From the NCBI RefSeq assembly GCF_040529065.1, contig NZ_CP132343.1:1674001-1738000 (forward strand): a DNA stretch of 64,000 nt. Direction: 5' to 3'. Positions 7,886 through 15,741 of the stretch are shown here, one piece after another. The translations under genes and the position numbers were made by a program. The number at the start of each line of letters is the position of its first letter. The stretch's first letter is position 1. The DNA comes from Xanthomonas sacchari (GTDB lineage Bacteria > Pseudomonadota > Gammaproteobacteria > Xanthomonadales > Xanthomonadaceae). The notes below the pieces were generated by a model, which made no database searches, was not told the origin of the DNA, and worked only from the letters and a program-made list of their open reading frames with translations.

Positions 7886-9588
7886 TGCGCGGTCGCAGCG
7901 CTCGTCATGAACGCCGCCGGCTTGGGCAGTTCCACCGGCACGCCATCGCTGTTGCAGGTGCCGGCCTGGCACAGCCGTGCGCGCAGGGTCGGCGTGGCCT
8001 GCACGATCACGTGGTAGATCACGTTCTCTTCCAGGCTGCCGCGGAACGCATTGCTGCCGGGGCCTCGCGCCCAGATGCCGACGTCGTCGCCGCCGTGGGT
8101 CTCGGCCTTGGTCGGCACCAGCGCTTCCTGCATGAAGTCCGGGCTTTCGGTGTCGACGTGGGTCAGGTCGGGACGGCCGTTGGCCGGCTCGAAATTGCTC
8201 GGCGCATGCGGGAAGGTCTTGATCCCGGCCGGCTGCTGGTTGCTGGCGCCGGTGTAGCCGGGGCCGTTGGCGTAGCTGAGCGTGGCGTAGGGCTGGCCGT
8301 TGCCGTCCAGTGCCAGGTCGCCGGTGTTGGCGTCCTCGCCGCTGGTGCCGCGCACCTTGCCCAGGATCGGGTTGCCGCGCTGCGGGTAGCCGACGAAGTT
8401 CAGCGTGTGCGAGTGGTCGGCGGTGACGATGATCAGCGTGTCCTCGGCCGAGGTCGCGTCCGCCGCGGCCTGCACCGCCTGCGACAGGGCGATGGTCTCG
8501 TCCAGCGCGCGGTAGGCGTTGCCGGCGTGGTGCGCGTGGTCGATGCGGCCGCCTTCGACCATCAGCACATAGCCGTTCTTGTCCTGCGACAGGGTGCGGA
8601 TCGCGGCCTTGGTCATCTCGGCCAAGCTCGGGTCGCCATTGGCGCTGCGGTCGCGATCATGGTCGAACTGCATGTGGTCCGGCTCGAACAGGCCCAGCAG
8701 CGCCGGCGCGTTCTGCGCCGCTTCCAGTTGTCCGCGGGTCCACACGTAGGCGCCCTGCGGATGGCGCTGGCGCCATTCGCCGACCAGGTCGCGGCCGTCC
8801 AGGCGCAAGCCGACCTTGTCGTCGTACTCCGGGTCGCGCTGCTCGACGGTGGTGAACTGGCCGCGGCCGCCGGCCAGCATCACCTGCGGGCCGCGCCCGA
8901 AGCGCGCGCTCACCATCTGCTGGGCGATGTCGCGGCAGCCTTCGGCCACCGCCTTCTCCGGCAGGTCGGCGTCGCTTTCCCAGTTGCGCTCGGGCACGTG
9001 CGCGTAGGTCGCGGCCGGGGTGGCGTGGGTCAGCCGGGTGGTGGTGACGATGCCGGTGCCCATGCCGGCGCTGTCGGCCAGTTCCAGCCAGCTCAGCAAC
9101 TGTTTGCCGAGGCTGTCGGCGCAGGCGTCGCGCTTGCCGGCGGATACGCCGATCGCGCCCATGTGGGTCTTCACCCCGGTGGTGATCGAGCTCATGGTGC
9201 CGGCCGAATCCGGCGTCTGCGAATCGGTGTTGTAGGTCTTGCTCAGCGCGGTGGCCGGGAACGCCTCCCACGACAGCTGGTTCTCCTCGCCGGAAGCGCC
9301 CTTGCGCTGGCCGTCGAGGATGCGCGCGGCGGCGACCGTGGTCAGGCTCATGCCGTCGCCAAGGAACAGGATGACGTTCTTGGCCTTGCCGCGCATCGCA
9401 CCGTTGTTGGCGGCCTTGGCCGCGCCGCTGCGGTACCACCAGGCCGGGGTCTCGCCGGCCGGATGGGCCACGGCGGGGACGACTATCGGCGCGACGTTGG
9501 CGCTGGCGGCCGGCGCGTGCGGCGTGCTGGCGCAGGCACCCAGCAGCAGGGTGGAGGCGGCGGCGAGAGCGGAAACGGGAAGGCGCAT
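7882..9588 (-). CDS. phoA: Alkaline phosphatase, predicted lipoprotein
   Basis: This 568-residue alkaline phosphatase superfamily enzyme hydrolyses phosphomonoesters outside the cytoplasm. The N terminus is a lipoprotein signal with lipobox LLGAC (Cys19 lipidated). Metal and active-site motifs are in the expected order: FLGDGMS (Asp78), TPDSAGTMSS (Ser128 nucleophile), VEGGRIDHAHH (metal ligands) and VTADHSHT. It is transcribed away from the DAACS symporter, with about 150 bp between the starts, and is followed at once by the WG-repeat-like gene. No obvious Pho box was seen in that gap. The symbol is by family; the enzyme could equally be named for a lineage-specific paralogue. Confidence 0.88.
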   Translation of the reverse strand: MRLPVSALAAASTLLLGACASTPHAPAASANVAPIVVPAVAHPAGETPAWWYRSGAAKAANNGAMRGKAKNVILFLGDGMSLTTVAAARILDGQRKGASGEENQLSWEAFPATALSKTYNTDSQTPDSAGTMSSITTGVKTHMGAIGVSAGKRDACADSLGKQLLSWLELADSAGMGTGIVTTTRLTHATPAATYAHVPERNWESDADLPEKAVAEGCRDIAQQMVSARFGRGPQVMLAGGRGQFTTVEQRDPEYDDKVGLRLDGRDLVGEWRQRHPQGAYVWTRGQLEAAQNAPALLGLFEPDHMQFDHDRDRSANGDPSLAEMTKAAIRTLSQDKNGYVLMVEGGRIDHAHHAGNAYRALDETIALSQAVQAAADATSAEDTLIIVTADHSHTLNFVGYPQRGNPILGKVRGTSGEDANTGDLALDGNGQPYATLSYANGPGYTGASNQQPAGIKTFPHAPSNFEPANGRPDLTHVDTESPDFMQEALVPTKAETHGGDDVGIWARGPGSNAFRGSLEENVIYHVIVQATPTLRARLCQAGTCNSDGVPVELPKPAAFMTSAATAQ

Positions 9589-9740
9589 ACGCAGAACGGG
9601 TCCTGAACAACGAAGTCCCCCGCATTATGCCGGCTGCGACAAGGCACGCCGATGACATCGCGCCTTTCCAGCCATGGCGTCGTCGCTGCTGCCGGGGTGC
9701 GCTATCGTGCGAAACCCCCCGATCTCTCTGGACAGCGTCG

Positions 9741-11081
9741 ATGAAACTGGTGACGGCCTGGTTACGCATTCCGTTCTGGCAGCGCGTGGTCGCCGGCTTT
9801 CTGCTGGGCGCCCTGGCCGGCTGGGCGCTGGGCCCGACCGCGGAGACCTGGTTCAAGCCGCTGGGCGACCTGTACGTCACCCTGATCAAGATGATCGCGG
9901 TGCCGCTGGTGTTCTTCGCGGTCATCAATGCGATCTCGGCGCTGCACGGGCAGCAGTCGGTGGCCAAGCTGGGCGGGCGCACCTTCCTGTGGTTCGTGGT
10001 CACCGCGGCGCTGGCGGTCGGCGTCGGCCTGGCCGTGGGCACCGTGCTGCAGCCGGGCGCCGGCCACCTGGGCCTGCGCGTGGACAGCGCCTGGACCCCG
10101 CGCGACGTGCCCAGCCCGGTGCAGGTGCTGCTGGACGTGGTGCCGTCCAATCCGTTCTATGCGCTCACCGGCATCGGCACCAAGACCAACGCCGCCGGCG
10201 AGACCGTGCTGGCGGCCGGGCGCGGTTCGATCCTGCCGGTGATCTTCTTCGCCGCGCTGCTCGGCTTTGCCATGGTCAAGCTCGGCGAGCGCGTGGCCGA
10301 GGCGCGCAAGCTCACCAAGCAGATGAGCGAGATCATGATCCAGGTCACCCGCTTCGTGCTGGAGATGACCCCGCTCGGCACCTTCGGCCTGATCGCCGCG
10401 CTGGTCGGCGGCTACGGCTTCGGCAAGCTGCTGCCGTTCGGCAATTTCGTGCTGGCGCTGTACCTGGCCTGCGCGATCCACATCGTGGTGGTCTACAGCA
10501 GCCTGCTGCTGGTGCACGGGCTGAACCCGTGGAAGTTCTTCCGCGGCGCCGCGCCGGGCATGCAGGTGGCCTTCGTCAGCTCCTCCAGTTTCGCCGCGAT
10601 GCCGGTGGCGCTGCGCTCGATCACCCACAACCTCGGCGTCAACAAGGACTACGCGGCGTTCGCGGTGCCGTTGGGCGCCAGCATCAAGATGGACGGCTGC
10701 GGTGCGATCTTCCCGGCGCTGTGCGCGGTGTTCATCGCCCAGTACACCGGCGTGCCGCTGACCGCCAACCAGTACTTCGTGGTGCTGATCGCCTCGGTGC
10801 TGGGCAGTTTCGGCACCGCCGGCGTGCCCGGCACCGCGGTGGTGATGGCCACGGTGGTGCTAAGTGCGGCCAACCTGCCGCTGGAGGTGATCGGCTACCT
10901 GTACGCCATCGACCGCGTGCTGGACATGATGCGCACCATGACCAACGTGACCGGGCAGATGCTGGTGCCGGTATTGGTGGCCAAGGAAACCGGCCTGCTC
11001 GACCGCGGCATCTACGAGGCCGCCTCGAGCAATGTCGGCCTGGAAGATCCGCCGGTCGACGGTTCCGGCCAGGTCCGTTGA
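9741..11081 (+). CDS. Dicarboxylate/amino acid:cation symporter (DAACS family)
   Basis: This 446-residue inner-membrane protein takes up C4-dicarboxylates or acidic amino acids with sodium or protons. It has several hydrophobic helices, the serine-rich re-entrant loop SSSSFAAMPVA near residue 285, and the substrate-binding region MDGCGAIFPALC with the later GSFGTAGVPGTAVVMA loop. These are characteristic of GltP/DctA-like carriers. The family usually has NMDG in place of KMDG and TGSS-like serine stretches, so the substrate is uncertain. The ATG at 9741 starts the first amphipathic segment. A methyltransferase gene starts 8 bp after the stop, which suggests co-transcription. Confidence 0.9.
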   Translation: MKLVTAWLRIPFWQRVVAGFLLGALAGWALGPTAETWFKPLGDLYVTLIKMIAVPLVFFAVINAISALHGQQSVAKLGGRTFLWFVVTAALAVGVGLAVGTVLQPGAGHLGLRVDSAWTPRDVPSPVQVLLDVVPSNPFYALTGIGTKTNAAGETVLAAGRGSILPVIFFAALLGFAMVKLGERVAEARKLTKQMSEIMIQVTRFVLEMTPLGTFGLIAALVGGYGFGKLLPFGNFVLALYLACAIHIVVVYSSLLLVHGLNPWKFFRGAAPGMQVAFVSSSSFAAMPVALRSITHNLGVNKDYAAFAVPLGASIKMDGCGAIFPALCAVFIAQYTGVPLTANQYFVVLIASVLGSFGTAGVPGTAVVMATVVLSAANLPLEVIGYLYAIDRVLDMMRTMTNVTGQMLVPVLVAKETGLLDRGIYEAASSNVGLEDPPVDGSGQVR

Positions 11082-11088
11082 TGCTCCG

Positions 11089-11925
11089 GTGAGCACGGCC
11101 GCCGAGAGCCTGCGCGCGCAGCTGCGGCAGTTGCCGGGGCTGACGCTGCGCGAGGGGGTGCTGGTGCACGACGCGCTGCCGGACGACCCATTCGAGCAGC
11201 GCTATCTGGAGGTGCGCCGCCGCGAAGGCCGCCTCTACAGCGACGCGCAGGTGCGCACGCTGCCGCAGCCGCCCGGCGCGCTCGGCGCCAGTCACGAATG
11301 GCGGGTGCGTGCCGAATCGTGCCGGCGCCTGTTGCGCCACCTGCGTGCGCGCGGCGGCGACGGGCCGCTGCTGGAACTGGGCTGCGGCAACGGCTGGCTG
11401 TCGCATCGCTTGGCCAGCGGCCTGCAGCGCGAAGTCTGCGGCGTGGACGTCAATCGCACCGAACTTGCCCAGGCGGCGCGGGTGTTCGCCGACGCGCCGC
11501 AGCTGAGCTTCGTCGCCGGCGACATCCTGCGTCTGCCGCTGCCGTCCCAGCGGTTCGATGTCGTGGTGGTGCCGGCTTGCATCCAGTACTTCGCCGATCC
11601 GCGCGCGCTGATCGCACGCTTGCTGCGGCTGCTGCAGCACGATGGCGAGCTGCACATCCTCGACAGCCCGTTCTATGCCGACGCCGAGCAGGCCCGGGCC
11701 AGCGCCGCGCGCAGCCTGCGCTACTTCAGCGACCTGGGCTGCGCCGAACTGGCGCAGCAGTACCACCAGCATACCGACGCAGTGCTGGACGGCATCGTGC
11801 TGCGCCGGTTGTTCGACCCCCGCCGGCTGTCGGTACGCTGCCTGCGCGCGCTGCGCTGGCGCCAGCCGCATTTCCCGTGGCTGTGCATCCGCAAGCGCGA
11901 CAACCTGGCGCTGGCCGCGGCGTAG
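11089..11925 (+). CDS. Class I SAM-dependent methyltransferase
   Basis: About 278 residues. The SAM-binding motif I, LLELGCGNGWL, lies near residue 95. It is followed by the acidic motif II region GVDVNRTE, then AGDILRLPLP and VVVPACIQYFADP as post I and II motifs. This is the Methyltransf_11/25 type. The substrate cannot be inferred. The GTG at 11089 is chosen because it lies just past the symporter stop. An in-frame ATG at 11032 would overlap the symporter by 50 bp and is an alternative. Confidence 0.8.
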   Translation: MSTAAESLRAQLRQLPGLTLREGVLVHDALPDDPFEQRYLEVRRREGRLYSDAQVRTLPQPPGALGASHEWRVRAESCRRLLRHLRARGGDGPLLELGCGNGWLSHRLASGLQREVCGVDVNRTELAQAARVFADAPQLSFVAGDILRLPLPSQRFDVVVVPACIQYFADPRALIARLLRLLQHDGELHILDSPFYADAEQARASAARSLRYFSDLGCAELAQQYHQHTDAVLDGIVLRRLFDPRRLSVRCLRALRWRQPHFPWLCIRKRDNLALAAA

Positions 11926-12044
11926 TCGACCCCATCGGCCGGCCGGCACAGCGCCGCCGTGGCCGCAGGCCATTGCGGCGCCATTGCGATTGGCGGCGTC
12001 GGCGCATGGCAGACTGCCGCCTCCTTCCCCTGCATGGATTCCCG

Positions 12045-12524
12045 ATGAGCGGCACGCAACGCGAACTGACCTTCCGCTTCCTGGCCGAACCGATCGACGT
12101 CAACTACGGCGGCAAGGTCCACGGCGGCGTGGTGATGAAGTGGATCGACCAGGTCGGCTACGCCGCCGCGGTGGGCTGGAGCGGCCACTACAGCGTGACC
12201 GTGGCGGTGGGCGGCATCCGCTTCGTGTCGCCGATCCGCATCAGCGACATGGTCACGGTCAGCGCCAAGCTGGTCCACACCGGCACCAGCAGCATGCATT
12301 TCGCCATCGAGGTGCGCGCCCGCGATCCGATGGGCGGCGAGCCGCGCCTGTGTACGCATTGCATCATCGTGTTCGTGGCCCTGGACGGCGTCGAAGGCCG
12401 CCCGACCGCGGTCCCGGCCTGGCATCCGGACACCCCGGAAGACCATCGCCTGGCCGAGTACGCGCAGAAGGTGATGGAACTGAGCAAGGGCATCGAGGAC
12501 ACCATCGCGCATTACCACGGCTGA
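12045..12524 (+). CDS. Acyl-CoA thioesterase, hotdog fold (YciA-like)
   Basis: This 159-residue single-hotdog cytosolic protein hydrolyses acyl-CoA esters. The family pattern is visible: NYGGKVHGGVVMKWIDQVGY (the conserved Asp on the hotdog helix), SVTVAVGGIRFVSPIRISD, and a VFVALDG strand. The length matches bacterial YciA/BACH-type enzymes. The ATG at 12045 is chosen because the hotdog domain begins within 10 residues. A small intergenic hairpin-free gap of 20 bp separates it from the convergent nucleotidyltransferase gene. Confidence 0.87.
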   Translation: MSGTQRELTFRFLAEPIDVNYGGKVHGGVVMKWIDQVGYAAAVGWSGHYSVTVAVGGIRFVSPIRISDMVTVSAKLVHTGTSSMHFAIEVRARDPMGGEPRLCTHCIIVFVALDGVEGRPTAVPAWHPDTPEDHRLAEYAQKVMELSKGIEDTIAHYHG

Positions 12525-12544
12525 GGGCGCGCGCCCGCGCTGGC

Positions 12545-13294
12545 TCAGGCGCGCCAGTCCGCCGGCGCGGTGCGGCAGTCGCCATCGAACAGGCGGCCGC
12601 CGTGCGCGGCCAGTTCCTGCTGCGCCAGCGCCAGCACCGGCGCGCAGTCGGCGCTGGCGAACAGCGTGGCGAAGGCCTGCTCGAAGCGCGCGCCCACCGC
12701 CGGATCCATCCGTGCCAGCAGGCGCGGCACCCACTTGCCGCTGCCGTACCAATGGCCGCGCCCGCGCAGTGCCAGTTCCGCCAGGCGCGGATGCAGCAGG
12801 GCGCCGATCGCGACGATCTCGGCGGTGCTGCGCTCTCCGCACAGGTCGTCGACCAGGTCGGTGATCTCGTAGCGCAGCGCGTCCCGTTGCGCCGGCGTCA
12901 GTGGCAGCGGCCCGGCCTGCAGTCGCGCGGCGATCTGGCCTTGCAGGGCACGTGCGGCGTCGGTCGCGGTGCCGACGATGGTGCCCTCGGCGATCATGTG
13001 CAGCAGGCTGGGACGGCCGCGGGCCGCATCGTCATCGATGAACCAGGCCAGCGTACCCGGATCGTGCACGAAGGCCTCGACCGGCACACCCTCGGCCAGG
13101 AACGATTCGCGACGTGCCGCCGGCAGGCTGTCGTAGACCACCACCAGATCGATGTCGGACAAGCGCGTGCCTTCGCCGCGCAGGATCGAGCCGGCGGCGA
13201 AGCCGAAGGCCGCGCCGGCATAGCGGGTGGACAGCAGCGACTGCGCGATCGCCAGTGCCTGGGCGGGCGTGGGCTGGGCGGGAGTGAGCAACAT
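12545..13294 (-). CDS. Nucleotidyltransferase-fold domain protein
   Basis: 249 residues with a Pol-beta-type nucleotidyltransferase signature near residue 35: AAGSILRGEGTRLSDIDLVV, matching the GSx(n)SDxD metal-binding pattern. The remaining 150 residues are helical and carry no second recognisable domain. It resembles standalone minimal nucleotidyltransferases. No HEPN partner lies beside it, so it is not clearly a MNT/HEPN toxin-antitoxin pair. The substrate is unknown. Confidence 0.75.
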   Translation of the reverse strand: MLLTPAQPTPAQALAIAQSLLSTRYAGAAFGFAAGSILRGEGTRLSDIDLVVVYDSLPAARRESFLAEGVPVEAFVHDPGTLAWFIDDDAARGRPSLLHMIAEGTIVGTATDAARALQGQIAARLQAGPLPLTPAQRDALRYEITDLVDDLCGERSTAEIVAIGALLHPRLAELALRGRGHWYGSGKWVPRLLARMDPAVGARFEQAFATLFASADCAPVLALAQQELAAHGGRLFDGDCRTAPADWRA

Positions 13295-13516
13295 CAGCGC
13301 AGCGCCTGCCGGTGCGGCCAGGATGCAACCCGGCGACGGTGGTCATGGGCATGGCAGGGGAGCAGGGCGGGCGAGGCAGGTGGTGTCATCGACATTCCGG
13401 TGACGCGATCGAGGCGGGCCAGCGTAGCGTGCCGTCGGGCAGGGCGGGTGGCGGCGATGACGCAGCAGGTGGACAGCGCGGCATCGCAGCGGCAATCCGG
13501 CGACACCCGGGCGCAA

Positions 13517-13546
13517 TAAAAAAGGCCGCTGTCGCCAGCGGCCTTT
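13517..13546 (-). terminator. Rho-independent terminator of the NlpC/P60 gene
   Basis: Stem GGCCGCT / AGCGGCC with a 6-base loop. On the minus strand it is followed by a run of six T. It lies about 30 bp past the stop of the upstream minus-strand gene. Confidence 0.85.
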
Positions 13547-13574
13547 CTTCGCATTGCGCACAGACGGGGGTGGC

Positions 13575-14408
13575 TTACATCGCCACGCGGCGCGCCTGCA
13601 CGAACTTCTCGCCCCAGTAGCCGGAGGTCAGCGTGTCCACGCGCACGTCCTTGCCGCGGCTGGGGGCGTGCAGGAAGCGGCCCTCGCCGACGTACAGGCC
13701 GACGTGGTCGACGCGGCCCTTGCGGCCGAAGAACACCAGGTCGCCCGGGGCCAGCGCGTCGCGGTCCTTGATCAGCTGGGCGTTGGCCTCGCGGGCCATT
13801 TCGCGCGACACGCGCGGCAGTTCGATGCCCAGCGCGGTGCGGAACACGTAGCCGACCAGGCCACTGCAGTCGAAGCCTTCAGTGTCCTCGCCGCCCCAGC
13901 GGTACGGGGTGCCCAGCAGCGCCATGGCGCGCTTGAGCACGGACTGGACCTTGTCGCCGCCCGGGACCACGCCTTCGCGCGGGACCGGCTGGGATACGTC
14001 GTAATTGGCCAGCAGGCGGCTGATGTCGCCGGCGAACATCGCCGAGCGGTCCATCAGCGGAATGGTGTCGTTGGCGGCCAGGTGCGGCAGCAGGGCGGCC
14101 AGCGTGGCGCTGGCGGCGGCGTCGGCCTTGCTGCGCGTCGGCGCGGGGGCCTGGGCAACGGCCGGCTTGGCCGAGGCGACGGGAGTGGAGGTCTGCGCGG
14201 TCGCCGGTGCGGTGGTCGCGGTGGCGCCAACCTGGGCCGGAGCGGGAGCGACGGTCGCGATCGCTTCCGGGACGACGGTGTCGGCGGGAGCGGTCTGGGC
14301 CAGGGCCGGGAGGGCCGAGAAACAGAGCGAGGCGGTGCAGAAGAGGCGGAAAGCGGTCCGGCGGGGAACGGCGGGCTTGCCTGGAGAGGTCTGGGCTTCG
14401 GTCGTCAC
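13575..14408 (-). CDS. NlpC/P60 family cell-wall endopeptidase, exported
   Basis: This 277-residue protein has a signal peptide (SLCFSALPALAQ), then a low-complexity Ala/Pro/Thr linker to about residue 95, and a C-terminal NlpC/P60 domain. The catalytic Cys181 lies in EGFDCSGL, His235 in VDHVGLYV, and a third polar position, His247, in RFLHAPS. Such enzymes cleave gamma-D-Glu-meso-DAP or related bonds in peptidoglycan peptides. It is followed by a terminator and preceded by an AT-rich promoter region. The next gene upstream on the same strand is a lipoprotein paralogue. Confidence 0.9.
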   Translation of the reverse strand: MTTEAQTSPGKPAVPRRTAFRLFCTASLCFSALPALAQTAPADTVVPEAIATVAPAPAQVGATATTAPATAQTSTPVASAKPAVAQAPAPTRSKADAAASATLAALLPHLAANDTIPLMDRSAMFAGDISRLLANYDVSQPVPREGVVPGGDKVQSVLKRAMALLGTPYRWGGEDTEGFDCSGLVGYVFRTALGIELPRVSREMAREANAQLIKDRDALAPGDLVFFGRKGRVDHVGLYVGEGRFLHAPSRGKDVRVDTLTSGYWGEKFVQARRVAM

Positions 14409-14416
14409 GCTTGGAT

Positions 14417-14515
14417 CACAAAATAAAACGATGGGGGATCATGCCTTGTAGACAGAAATAGGAAGTTCAAATAAGGTTAAAATTTCGTAATTATGAATGT
14501 GGGTGAAATCACAAT
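14417..14515 (-). promoter_or_regulatory. AT-rich promoter region upstream of NlpC/P60 gene
   Basis: About 100 bp that are strikingly AT-rich for this genome (runs such as TTAAAATTTCGTAATTATGA) fill the gap between the two NlpC/P60 genes. On the minus strand it offers TTGAAC and several A/T-rich -10-like hexamers ahead of the 14408 start. Exact promoter elements cannot be assigned. Confidence 0.5.
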
Positions 14516-15058
14516 TCAGTGCAAAACCCGCTTTGCGCCCGTGTAATGGTCCCGCCAGTAGGCCCCATCCAGTGAATCCAGGCGGACGGTTCCGCCGGTG
14601 CTGGGGGCATGCACGAAGCGGCCTTCGCCGACATAGATTCCGACGTGCGTCACATTCCCGGCGCTGCCGAAGAACACCAGGTCGCCGGTGCTCAGGCGCT
14701 GCGGATCGATCCGCGGCCCCTGTACAGCGGCCAGTTCGCGCGAGGTGCGTGGCAGCCGCAGGTCGAGCATGTCGCGATAGACGTAGGCGACCAGGCCGCT
14801 GCAGTCGAAGCCGGATTCGGGGGTGTTGCCGCCGTAGCGGTAGGGGGTGCCGACCAGGCCCAGCGCGCGCATCAGCACCGCGTTGGCCGCGCCCGGGTCG
14901 GCGGGTGCCACCTGCGGCCACTCGCGCACGGTCACCGGTGCCGGCCGGGTGTGGCGGACCTCGTGGCGTCCGCAGGCCGCCAGCGCCGCGGCGCACAGCA
15001 GCGGAAGCCACCACGGGAACGCGCGGCGGCCGCGCGGCGAAACTGGCGTGTTGTGCAT
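14516..15058 (-). CDS. NlpC/P60 family lipoprotein hydrolase
   Basis: This 180-residue protein has a lipoprotein signal ending AALAAC (Cys29), a short linker and an NlpC/P60 domain like that of the neighbour: Cys86 in SGFDCSGLV, then VTHVGIYV and RFVHAPS. The two genes are probably an old tandem duplication. They share TPYRxGG, DCSGLV, LPRxSRE, GDLVFFG and VGEGRF. It probably acts as a peptidoglycan endopeptidase anchored to a membrane, like NlpC/Spr. Confidence 0.9.
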   Translation of the reverse strand: MHNTPVSPRGRRAFPWWLPLLCAAALAACGRHEVRHTRPAPVTVREWPQVAPADPGAANAVLMRALGLVGTPYRYGGNTPESGFDCSGLVAYVYRDMLDLRLPRTSRELAAVQGPRIDPQRLSTGDLVFFGSAGNVTHVGIYVGEGRFVHAPSTGGTVRLDSLDGAYWRDHYTGAKRVLH

Positions 15059-15167
15059 GGAGCCGGGATAATGCGCGACCTCAGAAGGCCGCCATCATGG
15101 CGGCGCTCCCGGCGGCCGACAAGCCGCCCATCCCGTCTGCCCCCGGCAGCCACAGCGCAGAGTGCAC

Positions 15168-15647
15168 ATGAAGATCGAAAAAGACCGCGTCGTCCGTTTC
15201 CACTACACCGTTTCGGAAGTCGGTCAAGAGCCGATCGAAAGCTCCAAGGACCGCGATCCGCTGGTGATCCTGGTCGGCCACGGCAACATCATCCCGGGCC
15301 TGGAGAACGCGATGATGGACAAGGCCGCCGGCGACAGCTTCGGCGTCGACGTGGCGGCCAAGGACGCCTACGGCGAGTACCGCGAGGGCCTGAGCCAGCG
15401 CGTGCCGAAGAAGCATTTCGGCACGGCCAAGCTGCAGCCGGGGAGCCAGGTGGTGCTGCAGACCAATTTCGGCCCGCGCGCGGTCACCGTGCAGAAGGTC
15501 GGCATGAGCGTGGTCGACGTCGACCTCAACCATCCGATGGCCGGCAAGGACCTGCACTTCGACGTGGAGATCGTCGACGTGCGCGAAGCCAGCGCCGAAG
15601 AGATCGAGCACGGCCACGTGCACGGCGACGGCGGTCACCACCACTGA
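15168..15647 (+). CDS. slyD: FKBP-type peptidyl-prolyl isomerase, SlyD-like
   Basis: 159 residues with the SlyD architecture: an FKBP half (MKIEKDRVVRFHYTVSE, then LVGHGNIIPGLENAM), an inserted IF chaperone domain (YGEYREGLSQRVPKKHFG ... GMSVVDVDLNHPMAGK), and an FKBP return strand. A short His-rich tail (HGHVHGDGGHHH) probably binds nickel or other metals, though it is much shorter than in E. coli SlyD. The ATG at 15168 is preferred over the GTG two codons upstream. It acts as a cytosolic folding catalyst. Confidence 0.9.
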   Translation: MKIEKDRVVRFHYTVSEVGQEPIESSKDRDPLVILVGHGNIIPGLENAMMDKAAGDSFGVDVAAKDAYGEYREGLSQRVPKKHFGTAKLQPGSQVVLQTNFGPRAVTVQKVGMSVVDVDLNHPMAGKDLHFDVEIVDVREASAEEIEHGHVHGDGGHHH

Positions 15648-15741
15648 GTGCGTTGGCGGCGGTACCGGTCGCACCGGTGCCGCCAGCCTCGGCGTCGCGT
15701 ACAGCGGCGCCGTCGCGCCGCCGCGGACGCCGGCGGCCTTC

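Noticed and set aside
6643-8017. Repetitive open frames across the 206-bp array
   Set aside because: Peptides repeat only because the DNA repeats; they run into antisense of the WG-like gene and have no start signals.
7789-9606. 605-codon plus-strand frame antisense to the alkaline phosphatase
   Set aside because: Shadow of a gene with complete active-site motifs on the opposite strand.
12545-13294. MNT/HEPN toxin-antitoxin pair
   Set aside because: Only the nucleotidyltransferase-type gene is present; no HEPN gene lies beside it.
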